NCBI GenBank assembly: GCA_045601425.1
Contig: JAZRZP010000030.1
Coordinates: forward strand, 74,673 to 138,672
Reading direction: 5' to 3'
DNA: 64,000 nt
Source of the DNA: UBA1219 sp045601425
GTDB lineage: Bacteria > Bacteroidota > Bacteroidia > Bacteroidales > P3
The position numbers were made by a program, and so were the translations under genes. Position 1 is the stretch's first letter; the number at the start of each line of letters is the position of its first letter. Under the pieces are notes generated by a model that was not told the origin of the DNA, did not search any database, and saw nothing but the letters and a program-made list of their open reading frames with translations. Shown here one piece after another: positions 34,821-43,862 of this stretch.

Positions 34821-36500
34821 ATGCAAAATAGAGGATTCCTAGCATTTTTCGCAGCTGTAATTCTTTGCAGCGCTTTAACTGTTGATGCCCAAAACGAATT
34901 GAGCACCAGCGTACAGTCGCAAAGCAGCACACAATACAGAAAAACCATTTTGAACACGCTGCAGCAGGATGTTGCAAAACGTCAGGCTTCAATGCAGCAG
35001 AAGGCCAAGGAACTGCTTCTGGCACTGCCGAACAACGAAAAGCTTTACGATGAAGGCGACGTTTTCATCAACACCTCGCTCAACGAAGTTTCGGGCAGCA
35101 ACGGCAAACTGAATTTCACTTTTGAAATTTCGTACAACTGCCGCCACATTGACGGTCAGACCGACGACTACCCTGCCGGTGCCTACAATTACACCGAAAG
35201 CAATTCGTGCCGTGCGCTCTGCACCCTCACCAAACAGTTCATCGAAAACGATTGCAAGGACATCTTCGCCAGCGGCAAGGAGCTTCTGATAAAAATCACC
35301 AGCTCGACCGACGGTTCCCACGTGAGCGAAGTGCCGTACAAAGGCGAATACGGCGATTTCCGCTATTGTCAGGTATTCTTCAACGACCAACCCGTACGCG
35401 TTTCCGTAAACATGGCCGAGGGCATCGTGAACAACGCCCAGCTTGCATTCCTCCGCGGACAAAGCGTGAAGAAATATCTCGAAACGGCTGTCGACAACCT
35501 CCATTATACCAACAACAAATTCGAGTTCTACACGAAAAGCTACGAAATGAAAGGTTCGCAGTACCGCCGCTGCTCCATAGAAATAACCGTATTCGATGCT
35601 TTCAGCGACAAAACCAAATCGATGCAGGCAACCCTCGAAAGCGAAGATCCCAACGTTGACATCAACATTCCCGTCTGCCCCAACGACAACGGCAATACTT
35701 TCGTACTCATCATTGCAAATGAAAAATACGACACCATTTTCCCGAATTTTCCCAATGCCTCGCACGACGGCAACGTTTTCAAGGAATACTGCGTAAAAAC
35801 GCTCGGCATTCCCGAACGTCAGGTAAAAATGCTGCAGAATGTCGGCAAGGCAAAAATTGAAAAAGACGGTGTAAAATGGCTTCAGGACCTGATGAAAGTC
35901 ACCAAAGGCAAAGGCCGAATCATCGTCTACTATGCCGGTTTCGGAATCCTTGACGCCGGCAATGCGCCATACATTCTTCCCGTTGATGCGAAACTGGCCA
36001 TAAAGAAGCCTCTCAACGAAGAACCCCTGTCAAAGAAAAACCGTACCCGACTCGTAGAACAGTCTCTTGCCATAACCGACCTGTGCACCATGCTTTCGGC
36101 CGTACAGTCGCAATCGATAACCATGATTCTCGATGCCAACTTCAACGGCATACAACGCGACGGAGAAAACCTTTTCGGTGTTGAAGAGAAAAGCGGCTGC
36201 GGCAGCAAAAAAGCAAAAAAAGTGAAAGCACTCCGTGTACGTGGCGATGTGGTAATCTTCTGTTCGTCGGAATTCGTAAACACATCGTATCTGTTCAAAG
36301 AACAGCAGCACGGTTTCTTCACCTACTTCCTGCTCAGGGAACTGAAACAGTCTAAAGGCCAGATTTCTTTCGACGAGCTTTTTGCAAACCTCAAAGAAGC
36401 CATATCCTTCGAATCATCGTTGCAGGGCATGCAGCAGGTTCCCACGATGATAACGGGAGGAAAAACCAAAGACACTTGGACTACAATGAGTTTTAAATAA
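34821..36500 (+). CDS. Secreted caspase-fold (C14) protein without catalytic His/Cys
   Basis: A 559-residue exported protein (signal peptide 1-23, TVDAQ). The N-terminal half (to about 285) is beta-rich and unassigned. Residues about 290-555 have the caspase/metacaspase p20-p10 layout: FVLIIANEKYD, the strand and loop IIVYYAGFG where active members have YYAGHG, and the strand MILDANFNG where they have LDACxSG; the later FFTYFLLRELK also fits. Both the catalytic His and Cys are therefore replaced (Phe and Asn), so it is probably a pseudoenzyme acting as a binding or scaffold protein. Confidence 0.85.
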   Translation: MQNRGFLAFFAAVILCSALTVDAQNELSTSVQSQSSTQYRKTILNTLQQDVAKRQASMQQKAKELLLALPNNEKLYDEGDVFINTSLNEVSGSNGKLNFTFEISYNCRHIDGQTDDYPAGAYNYTESNSCRALCTLTKQFIENDCKDIFASGKELLIKITSSTDGSHVSEVPYKGEYGDFRYCQVFFNDQPVRVSVNMAEGIVNNAQLAFLRGQSVKKYLETAVDNLHYTNNKFEFYTKSYEMKGSQYRRCSIEITVFDAFSDKTKSMQATLESEDPNVDINIPVCPNDNGNTFVLIIANEKYDTIFPNFPNASHDGNVFKEYCVKTLGIPERQVKMLQNVGKAKIEKDGVKWLQDLMKVTKGKGRIIVYYAGFGILDAGNAPYILPVDAKLAIKKPLNEEPLSKKNRTRLVEQSLAITDLCTMLSAVQSQSITMILDANFNGIQRDGENLFGVEEKSGCGSKKAKKVKALRVRGDVVIFCSSEFVNTSYLFKEQQHGFFTYFLLRELKQSKGQISFDELFANLKEAISFESSLQGMQQVPTMITGGKTKDTWTTMSFK

Positions 36501-36518
36501 AAACAATGTTTCCGTACA

Positions 36519-36551
36519 AAAAAAACGACATCTCTTGGTGTCGTTTTTTTT
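36519..36551 (+). terminator. Terminator after the caspase-fold gene
   Basis: The stem AAAACGACA/TGTCGTTTT with loop TCTCTTGG and a T run, 20 bp past the stop codon. Confidence 0.88.
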
Positions 36552-36568
36552 AATAAAACTTCACCGCC

Positions 36569-37990
36569 ATGAAAATACATCTTACTAAAACCACCGGACA
36601 CACAGAATACAAAAACGTTTTCTTGTGCTCCGACGCCAATAGCATACCAGATCTGCCACTGTCGGCAGAGGAAAAAGAATACGCCTCCAGCCATCTTTCG
36701 AACGACTGTAAAATATGCCGTATCCAAAATCTTGAGAAAGAAACGTTCATCGTCGTTACTGACGGCGATGCCGGCAAAGTTTCACAAAAACATGACTTGC
36801 AGAACTCTGCCACAAAAATATATTCACATCTCACCCTGCATTCCGACATTACGGCAGTGTCCGTACAGAGCCGTTTGGACAGGGAACTGACACTGGCATT
36901 CGCCGAAAGCCTGATCCTGAACGATTACCATTTCGACAAATACAAAAGCAAAAAGGATTACCGGATTGGGGGAATATACCTCTACTGCGACCAAATCAAG
37001 AACTCCGAAATCACAGAATTGCAGAATCTGTGCGACAGCATCGGCGATGCACGCGACTGGGTAAATGAGCCCATAATGCAGCTAAATGCCGCAAAATTCG
37101 GCGACATACTGCAAGACAAAGCCGTAAAATACGGAGCCAAGTCTACTGTTTTGAGCCAGCACCAGATTGAAGCCCTGAAAATGGGCGGGATACTCGGAGT
37201 TAACCGCGGCAGTACCGATGAAGCCCGCTTCATAATTCTGGAATGGGCACATCCGAAGGCAAAAGACACACGTCCGGTGATACTCGTAGGCAAAGGCATA
37301 ATGTACGACACCGGAGGTCTGAACATAAAAACCGGCAACTACATGAACGACATGAAGAGCGACATGGCCGGGGCAGCAACCATGGCCGGTGTGTTTTTTG
37401 CAGCCGTACGCAACAATCTGCCGGTAAACCTGAAAGTACTGATACCTGCCACTGACAACCGTCCGAACGGCAATGCCTACGCCTCTGGCGACATACTCAC
37501 CATGTACGACGGCACTACCGTTGAGGTGATGAACACCGATGCCGAAGGAAGGCTGATTTTAGCCGATGCCATAGCCTACGCAAACCAGTACAACCCTCGA
37601 ATAATCATCGATGCGGCAACACTGACAGGCGCCGCCGAACGCGCCATAGGCAAATACGGCATAGTGGCCATGCACCAGAAAGCCGAAAATGAAATGCGGA
37701 CTCTCATTTCCACAGGAGAAGACGTTTACGAACGCATAGCCGAATTCCCGTTCTGGGAAGAATACGGAGAACTCATAAAATCGGATGTGGCAGACATAAA
37801 AAACAGCGGCACAGGGGTGTGCGCAGGCATGATAACGGCGGGAAAATTCCTTGCCCATTTTGCCAAAGCTCCGTTCATTCATCTCGACATTGCCGGCGTG
37901 GCTTTTGCAGAAAAAAATTACGGATTTTACGGAACTGGTGCAACCGGATTCGGAATCAGACTGCTGTACAACTGGTTGAAAAACGCCTGA
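36569..37990 (+). CDS. pepA: Leucyl aminopeptidase (M17)
   Basis: A 473-residue cytosolic exopeptidase with two metal ions, removing N-terminal residues in peptide turnover. The C-terminal catalytic domain carries VGKGIMYDTGGLNIK (about 240-254, metal-binding Lys and Asp), MKSDMAGAATMAGV (about 262) and the M17 signature NTDAEGRLILADA (about 320). The N-terminal 150 residues are the divergent alpha/beta domain. It converges with the DUF819 gene downstream, with only 6 bp between stop codons. Confidence 0.93.
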   Translation: MKIHLTKTTGHTEYKNVFLCSDANSIPDLPLSAEEKEYASSHLSNDCKICRIQNLEKETFIVVTDGDAGKVSQKHDLQNSATKIYSHLTLHSDITAVSVQSRLDRELTLAFAESLILNDYHFDKYKSKKDYRIGGIYLYCDQIKNSEITELQNLCDSIGDARDWVNEPIMQLNAAKFGDILQDKAVKYGAKSTVLSQHQIEALKMGGILGVNRGSTDEARFIILEWAHPKAKDTRPVILVGKGIMYDTGGLNIKTGNYMNDMKSDMAGAATMAGVFFAAVRNNLPVNLKVLIPATDNRPNGNAYASGDILTMYDGTTVEVMNTDAEGRLILADAIAYANQYNPRIIIDAATLTGAAERAIGKYGIVAMHQKAENEMRTLISTGEDVYERIAEFPFWEEYGELIKSDVADIKNSGTGVCAGMITAGKFLAHFAKAPFIHLDIAGVAFAEKNYGFYGTGATGFGIRLLYNWLKNA

Positions 37991-37996
37991 TACGGA

Positions 37997-39157
37997 CTAC
38001 AGACCACACAAAAGGTAGTAAATCCCTATTCCGAGGTAATTTCCTACGGCATAGCCCAGCAAACCTATGGTTATGCCTGTGAGCATCACGTCCCTGTTCT
38101 TGAGAATTGCTGCCACAAGCGGCACGAAGGGCGGTGAGTTTATCAGTGCTATCGACGAAACAAGAACCGTGTCCCCGTCTATTCTGAATATCTTGGCAAA
38201 AAGCACCTGAAGCACCAGAGAGCCAAACACTGCAAAAGCGATGTACCACAATATGTAAAGATTCTTGGCGAGTTCGAGGTCGCTGACATTCACCATTGTG
38301 GCAATGGCAAGACAGAACACGTATACGAAATACAGTCCGAGGTCGAAGGTATCGTGCAGTTCGAGTTTTTTCAACGGTTTGAAAAAGGAAAGCAAAATGG
38401 ACAACGTGGTCAGTGCAAGTATTATGATGACAACTTTGGAATCTTCAGGGACATGAGTCAGGACCGATATTCCATAAGCCACCGCCACCACAAGGAGCGA
38501 CAGCAATACGGACAACAATCTGTTTTTCAGTCTTTTCCCGAAGGGTTCCTTCTTCGATTCTTCCTCAGAAGCCTCAACGGCATCATTGTGCAAAGTCTTG
38601 GGCGGCAAGAATTTGCGCATCACTGCCTTACCGCAGAAAATCACAAAAATCAGGTAGAGTCCGGTAACTATGAGGTCGTAGCTTGAAACAAGCAGATAAA
38701 GTTCTTTCGGAAGTTCAACTGCCTGACTTACAGGTCCCAGATTCGGGATTCCACCAATGTAGATACCTGTCATGACTGCACTTATCTTTGCGTAACTGCC
38801 GGCAGAAACGCCTGCCTCCATTGCCTGCGGACGGAATATGAAAAATCCCAGCACCGTAACGGCAAGTACACTGAGAACACCGGTAAAAAAGGCCTTGGCC
38901 ACATTCCTTGTCGACCAGAGTCTGAAATTGCAGGCAATAAGCATCAACGGTATCGCAAGAAGAACGACTATTCCGGAAAGCGTTTCGCAAACAGCGGCAA
39001 CCGAATCATTTACAATTCCGCAGTTTCCAACCGCAAGTCCTATGATGTACAGAATGAACATCGGACTTATCTTGTTTATGAAAGTCCAGCGGTGAGCAAG
39101 CTTCATAAGCGCAAACGGGATGCCGAAAAGATACACTATAGTTAATGCTACCAACAT
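37997..39157 (-). CDS. DUF819 family membrane protein
   Basis: A 386-residue integral membrane protein with about ten transmembrane helices. It begins MLVALTIVYLFGIPFALMKLAHRW and carries the conserved GIYIGGIPNLGPVSQA segment (about 130), with repeated hydrophobic segments to the end (...LLGYAVGNYLGIGIYYLL). The family is related to YjcL and thought to transport, but no substrate is established. It is monocistronic, facing away from the metallophosphoesterase gene. Confidence 0.8.
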   Translation of the reverse strand: MLVALTIVYLFGIPFALMKLAHRWTFINKISPMFILYIIGLAVGNCGIVNDSVAAVCETLSGIVVLLAIPLMLIACNFRLWSTRNVAKAFFTGVLSVLAVTVLGFFIFRPQAMEAGVSAGSYAKISAVMTGIYIGGIPNLGPVSQAVELPKELYLLVSSYDLIVTGLYLIFVIFCGKAVMRKFLPPKTLHNDAVEASEEESKKEPFGKRLKNRLLSVLLSLLVVAVAYGISVLTHVPEDSKVVIIILALTTLSILLSFFKPLKKLELHDTFDLGLYFVYVFCLAIATMVNVSDLELAKNLYILWYIAFAVFGSLVLQVLFAKIFRIDGDTVLVSSIALINSPPFVPLVAAILKNRDVMLTGITIGLLGYAVGNYLGIGIYYLLCGL

Positions 39158-39293
39158 ATAAGCAACTTATTTACAACAAGTTAAACATTACTCAAATACT
39201 TTTTTTTCCAATTGCAAAAGTAAGAAAAAAATCTTTTTCAACGTAAAAAATTTTTCAAACCGTCTCACGTTATTACATACAAAAAACGAAACG

Positions 39294-40106
39294 ATGTTAT
39301 TTATACTTTTGCTTCTTCTGATTGTGCTTCCCGATTTGTACATCTGGGCATCTTTCATTCGTGAAAGTTCACTGATTTTCAATATATTATACTGGATTCC
39401 AACAACAATTGTCCTTGTGCTGATGCTGATCTTCCTATGCAACAGGTCATCATCGGTTCTGCATGTACTGCTGCCAATTGTGATATGCCTAAGCTTCCCG
39501 AAATTGTTTTTCACCGCAATTTCGCTACTCGGCAGAGGGATTGCCGTTTTCCTGCCGCAGGCTTACGGTATCGGCAACATAGTCGGGATTGCAGTATTCG
39601 CAATAAGCCTTATCGCTGCCGCTTACGGCTGTACCTCCGGGTGGAAACGCATCCATGTAAGGGAGCAGAATTTCCGTTTCGACACCCTTCCCGAAAGTTT
39701 CAGCGGATACAAGATTGTGCAGATATCCGATTTACACCTCGGCACAAACGGGAAAGACACGCATTACATCGAAAGACTCGTGGACAGGGTAAACTCCATC
39801 TCACCCGACATGGTGGTCTTCACCGGAGACATAATAAACACCGACATATCCGAGGCCTACCCTTTTACCGATATTTTAGGCAGAATAAAAGCCAAAGACG
39901 GAGTCTTTTCCGTACTGGGGAACCACGATTATTTCATATATGGCGATGCCGGAATGCGGAAACAGAATCTCGAAAAGCTGACGGCTGCCGAACGCGGCAT
40001 GGGCTGGGACCTGCTACTTGACGAGAGCCGGTTCTTAAAGTGCGGTTCCGACAGCATCGCTATCGTCGGCGTAGAATACATTGGCAAATTCACCGTGCCG
40101 CGATGA
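39294..40106 (+). CDS. Membrane metallophosphoesterase, C-terminally truncated at a junction
   Basis: The 270 residues comprise about four N-terminal transmembrane segments and the first part of a calcineurin-like phosphoesterase domain: IVQISDLHLGT (metal-binding DxH, about 145), VFTGDIINT (about 172) and LGNHDYF (about 200). The remaining metal-binding His motifs (usually GHxH near the end) are absent because the frame stops soon after GVEYIGKF at the point where phage sequence begins (about 40,095-40,106). Intact relatives are about 100 residues longer. Confidence 0.75.
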   Translation: MLFILLLLLIVLPDLYIWASFIRESSLIFNILYWIPTTIVLVLMLIFLCNRSSSVLHVLLPIVICLSFPKLFFTAISLLGRGIAVFLPQAYGIGNIVGIAVFAISLIAAAYGCTSGWKRIHVREQNFRFDTLPESFSGYKIVQISDLHLGTNGKDTHYIERLVDRVNSISPDMVVFTGDIINTDISEAYPFTDILGRIKAKDGVFSVLGNHDYFIYGDAGMRKQNLEKLTAAERGMGWDLLLDESRFLKCGSDSIAIVGVEYIGKFTVPR

Positions 40107-40124
40107 CGGGTGCCGTGCTGGGGT
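40095..40124. repeat. 30-bp sequence shared with the tape-measure gene, at the chromosome-phage junction
   Basis: Positions 40095-40124 are identical to 59428-59457, which lies inside the tape-measure gene, where it is coding on the opposite strand. Here it joins the broken host gene to the broken phage gene. No longer repeat, integrase or tRNA target accompanies it. Confidence 0.9.
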
Positions 40125-41113
40125 ACTGGGACCCGGTGAAAATAGAGATGATGAAATCCGTGTACGACGGAGTTGGCCGTAGCCGTATGAACATGGACAA
40201 GGACAAGAAGAAAGAGACCTTGCCCGTGGATTGCGGAGTGATACTCACCGGGCAGGAGATGACGACGATGGACGACGCTCTTTTCAGCCGTGTGATGTAT
40301 CTGACAGCCACGCAGACCGTCCGCACCGAGGCACAGATTGCAGCCTTCGACGACCTGAAAGAGTACGAGAAGAAAGGGCTGTCGTGCATCACCAACCGCC
40401 TGCTGTCGTTGCGCAACGTGGTAGAGGAGAACTTCGACGACTGCCTGCAACAGACCAAGAACGACATAGCACAAGCGATTGACGTTAGCCGTACCAACGT
40501 GCGACTGGTGCAGAACTGGACTAGCGTTCTGGCCGTGTTCCGTAGCCTCGAAGAACACCTCACACTGCCCTACAACTATTACAACGTGCTGGGCGTGTTC
40601 GTGGACAAAATAAAGGCACAGAACGCCAGCGTGAAGGATATCTCCGACACGGCAGAGTTCTGGAGTGCCGTCGAGTTCCTGCTTGTGAACGGAGAAATCC
40701 AAACGGGCTACGACATCAAACTGATATTCAACAAGCCAAATATCACCATCGGCAACATGACCTACAGTCAGCCGATGACTATTCTCTATCTGAACCCCGA
40801 CCGAGTTTTCAAACTCTACGCCCAACAGCGCAGAAGGACAAGCACGGTGAAAGAACGCAACATCCCCGAAAGCACGTTGAAGTTCTACCTGCAACGCAGC
40901 GACGAGTACCTAGGCACCAAGAGCACCCCGTTCAAAGTGCCAACAAGGAACCTCAACCCCGACCCCGACAACCACTACTACGGCAGCGAGCTGTTCGGAC
41001 AACCGGTGCTGCGTAAACAGACACGTGCGTGGGTGTTCGACTACAAGCGTCTGAAAGAGAACTACGACATCAGCCTTGAAATTAACCTGATGACCGAGGA
41101 GGGAGCAGAATGA
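40103..41113 (+). CDS. Phage primase/helicase-like protein, C-terminal fragment
   Basis: The 336 residues from the first ATG in the frame (inside the 30-bp junction segment) read as the C-terminal part of a phage replication ATPase: GVGRSRMNMDKDKKKETLPV and CGVILTGQEMTTMDDALFSRVM, reminiscent of DUF927/primase-associated helicase regions with the late Walker B/sensor segments, but the Walker A part is missing. The first residues of the frame come from the junction, not from the primase. The gene is truncated at its 5' end. Confidence 0.6.
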   Translation: MTGAVLGYWDPVKIEMMKSVYDGVGRSRMNMDKDKKKETLPVDCGVILTGQEMTTMDDALFSRVMYLTATQTVRTEAQIAAFDDLKEYEKKGLSCITNRLLSLRNVVEENFDDCLQQTKNDIAQAIDVSRTNVRLVQNWTSVLAVFRSLEEHLTLPYNYYNVLGVFVDKIKAQNASVKDISDTAEFWSAVEFLLVNGEIQTGYDIKLIFNKPNITIGNMTYSQPMTILYLNPDRVFKLYAQQRRRTSTVKERNIPESTLKFYLQRSDEYLGTKSTPFKVPTRNLNPDPDNHYYGSELFGQPVLRKQTRAWVFDYKRLKENYDISLEINLMTEEGAE

Positions 41114-41676
41114 CAATGACCGACTGCGATTTCAGACAGGTGAAAAGATACTGCAAGTATCGCAAGCAGGTGAAGCAGGCCACTTCCGAGCTGATACAGC
41201 AATACGACGTGGTGGTGCCCGACCTCAGCCAATGGCCGCCCGTCACCAAAGGAACATACGAAGGCACCTACGTATGGAATGTAAAAATAACAACTAAATA
41301 CAATAAAAACATGGACAACGACATTGTAAACTACAAACAGAAAAAAAACAAGTCGCGCAGCGACGAGCAACGCCCCTACGTGATATTCGCCAACCTCGCC
41401 AACGCCATAAAATGGGCGCAGAAGCAGAGTTTCGCAGCCGTGAAATACGGGCTGTATGGCAACCCCAAGACCAACATCGAGTACATAGCGATGAACGAGT
41501 TTTACCCAGATTTTGTGCGACTGCGCAAAGCCAGCGACATAGCACCGAATATCGTGTATTACACCGAGACCGACCGCCGATACGAAGTGTTGAACCTACC
41601 CGACGAAGAACTACAGCCGGAAATCCGGGCGAAGATGAAACAGCAGATTGCAGGACTTGACCTCGACGAAAGATGA
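41110..41676 (+). CDS. Phage hypothetical protein
   Basis: A 188-residue protein, overlapping the previous gene by 4 bp (ATGA). It is basic, with a Lys-rich stretch near residue 75 and a helical middle (YVIFANLANAIKWAQKQSF). No family recognised. The tight packing suggests one operon with the preceding replication gene. Confidence 0.6.
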   Translation: MTMTDCDFRQVKRYCKYRKQVKQATSELIQQYDVVVPDLSQWPPVTKGTYEGTYVWNVKITTKYNKNMDNDIVNYKQKKNKSRSDEQRPYVIFANLANAIKWAQKQSFAAVKYGLYGNPKTNIEYIAMNEFYPDFVRLRKASDIAPNIVYYTETDRRYEVLNLPDEELQPEIRAKMKQQIAGLDLDER

Positions 41677-42188
41677 AAAACCATCCCACTGTAGAAATAT
41701 ACGTGTCCAACTTCACGTGGAAAGTGTTGCAAAACCGCTACGAATACGACGGCTATGCCGTGGACGTGTTCGGCACGTGGCTATATCCGCTACTGACGCA
41801 ACACCTGACGCGAGAAAGAGAGGTAAAACCCAAGAGACGACGCATCACGACGCAGAGCGACGTGAAAGTGCGAATCTACATCTCCGAATACGACCGACAG
41901 CGGTACGGCTCCAACATAAAGTTGGAGAACCAAGCACGTCTCAGCCTTTTCATCAAGAAAATGGAAATTGACGACGCATGCAAGTTTACATGTATGGCAC
42001 ACGTATTCAGCGATGCCAGCCGTGACAGCGTAATGAAATACTATCTCGAAAAACACGACTACACAGAGGAAGAAATCCACTTCGCCGCACTGAAAAAGCA
42101 CTACCAAAGGCACTACGCCTGTTTCGAAACGATATACCAAAATGATTTATTAACCATAAAAAACAATTTGCAAAATGTCCTTAAATAG
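41673..42188 (+). CDS. Phage hypothetical protein
   Basis: A 171-residue basic protein overlapping its neighbours by 4 bp upstream and 14 bp downstream. It contains aromatic-rich segments (TWKVLQNRYEYDGYAV, EKHDYTEEEIHFAALKKHYQRHY) and looks like a helical DNA- or nucleoprotein-binding factor, but no domain is recognisable. Confidence 0.55.
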   Translation: MKNHPTVEIYVSNFTWKVLQNRYEYDGYAVDVFGTWLYPLLTQHLTREREVKPKRRRITTQSDVKVRIYISEYDRQRYGSNIKLENQARLSLFIKKMEIDDACKFTCMAHVFSDASRDSVMKYYLEKHDYTEEEIHFAALKKHYQRHYACFETIYQNDLLTIKNNLQNVLK

Positions 42189-42618
42189 CACAATTAAAAG
42201 AAATTCAGCCTGCATGTCGATGGCCGGGATAAAAAAAATATGGTGGGCCAACAACGAGGAAGTCACCATAACACGCACAGCCAACGGTGTGAACGCCACA
42301 GGCGTGTGGTACGAGCTTGCAGCGGAAGAACCTCAGATGCAGTCGAACGACAACGGCAACGGTGCATACGACACCGAGATAACCGGCACACTGTTGGCTA
42401 CATCCACCACGATTAACCGAACACTGGAATGGATGAAAAACCGACGCTACATTGTCAAGGTTAAAGACAACAACGGTATATACTGGATTGTCGGCACCAA
42501 AGAACAGCCCCTGCGTTTCGAGTACAGCCACATCAACGAAGGCCGTGCCGACGGCAAGACAGCCTACGAGCTACGGTTGTACGCCACCACCGAGGAACCG
42601 CCTCAACAAGAGAGTTGA
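42175..42618 (+). CDS. Phage structural-type hypothetical protein
   Basis: A 147-residue protein, mostly beta-strand (EVTITRTANGVNATGVWYEL, RRYIVKVKDNNGIYWIVGTK, KTAYELRLYATT). Strand-rich proteins of this size next to head genes are often tail-tube or head-completion proteins, but the assignment is a guess from position. It is followed by about 160 bp of intergenic DNA with a weak CCCC/GGGG hairpin (about 42657-42680). Confidence 0.5.
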   Translation: MSLNSTIKRNSACMSMAGIKKIWWANNEEVTITRTANGVNATGVWYELAAEEPQMQSNDNGNGAYDTEITGTLLATSTTINRTLEWMKNRRYIVKVKDNNGIYWIVGTKEQPLRFEYSHINEGRADGKTAYELRLYATTEEPPQQES

Positions 42619-42778
42619 TTCCCATAATTAAAAGTTTTGTTTATTGGCTCCGACACACCCCAGTGCAGGGGCTTTTTCTTTTGGATCCGAGGCACTGCGA
42701 AATGTCCACGACTATACCATTAAATAATAGGAACTTTGCATCCACGATTGTACCAAAACACAACTAATTTTCAGCAAT

Positions 42779-43834
42779 ATGAACAAAAAATTCTTCAACA
42801 TCAAAGAAACCGAAAACTCTGCAACGATAGAGATTTACGGCGATATTGGACGGTCGTGGTGGGACGAGACCGACAACACCATCACGTCCATCACGGCACA
42901 ACTCAACGAAATACCCGCCGAAAAAGACATCACGGTGAAGATAAACTCCCTCGGCGGAGACGTGAACCACGCTTTCGCCATATTCGAGGCACTGAAAGAG
43001 CGCAACGTCACCGTGGAGCTTACAGGCATGAACGCCAGCGCGGCCACCATAATAGCCATGGCAGGCAAGAAACGCCGCATGTCGCGTTACGGCCTTTTCC
43101 TCATCCACAAATGCAGCAGCCTTGTGTGGGGAAACGAGAACACCCTAGAACAAGAACTCGAAGACCAGCGCATCATCAACGAGAGGATATTGGACGTGTA
43201 CTCCGACGTGACCAGGACCGACCGCGCCACCATCGAGGCGTTGATGAACGAGAACGAGGGCAAAGGCAAGTGGATAGACAGCAAGCAGGCACTTGAGTAC
43301 GGATTCATCACCGAAGAGATTGAACCCGCCACCACCAGCGACAAATACAACTCCGCAACACTTGACAAATACGGCTTGCCACGCTTGCCGAAAGACTTCG
43401 CCAACGAGAGCGAGAGCGGTGCGGTGGAGAAGTTCACGCAAAAAGTTATTAACCTCATAAAAAGTCCCAAGAACATGAAAATCGCAGACGAAAACAAAAA
43501 CCTCGCTGCCGTTGCCGCCGAAATGACGGAAAGCAACCAAGGCGAGTTCGAAAAGGCTTTTGAAGCCAAAAACTCGAAAATCGACAGTCTGAAAAAAGAC
43601 ATCGAGACGAAAGACAAAACAATCAGCGACAAAGACGCTGAGATAGCACAGCACCTGCAGACCATCAGCGACAAAGACGCTGAGATTGCAAGGCTGAACG
43701 CTATTGTGGCCGACATCCCGCAGAACAAGAAGGAGCCCAACGGCGACGACACCAAGGGCGAAGAAGAATCCTTCTCCGACTGGGTGAAGAAACAACCTTA
43801 CTACAACGAAGTAAAGGAAATCACAGGCAAATAA
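42779..43834 (+). CDS. Head maturation protease (ClpP/S14-like) fused to scaffold-like coiled coil
   Basis: A 351-residue phage prohead protease. The ClpP-like domain (1-180) has VKINSLGGDVNHAF (about 58), the nucleophile Ser in TGMNASAATIIAMAG (about 85) and His in LIHKCSS (about 107). The C-terminal part (about 215-330) is a coiled coil with two ISDKDAEIA repeats and an acidic end, as in scaffold domains of HK97-like protease-scaffold fusions. It lies immediately upstream of the capsid gene, the expected order. Confidence 0.85.
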   Translation: MNKKFFNIKETENSATIEIYGDIGRSWWDETDNTITSITAQLNEIPAEKDITVKINSLGGDVNHAFAIFEALKERNVTVELTGMNASAATIIAMAGKKRRMSRYGLFLIHKCSSLVWGNENTLEQELEDQRIINERILDVYSDVTRTDRATIEALMNENEGKGKWIDSKQALEYGFITEEIEPATTSDKYNSATLDKYGLPRLPKDFANESESGAVEKFTQKVINLIKSPKNMKIADENKNLAAVAAEMTESNQGEFEKAFEAKNSKIDSLKKDIETKDKTISDKDAEIAQHLQTISDKDAEIARLNAIVADIPQNKKEPNGDDTKGEEESFSDWVKKQPYYNEVKEITGK

Positions 43835-43862
43835 AGTAATAACCCCTAAAAACCAATAAATT

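Noticed and set aside
1..40100. rRNA operon or mobile transposase gene on the chromosomal side
   Set aside because: No rRNA signature, no DDE or serine recombinase motif was found in any frame.
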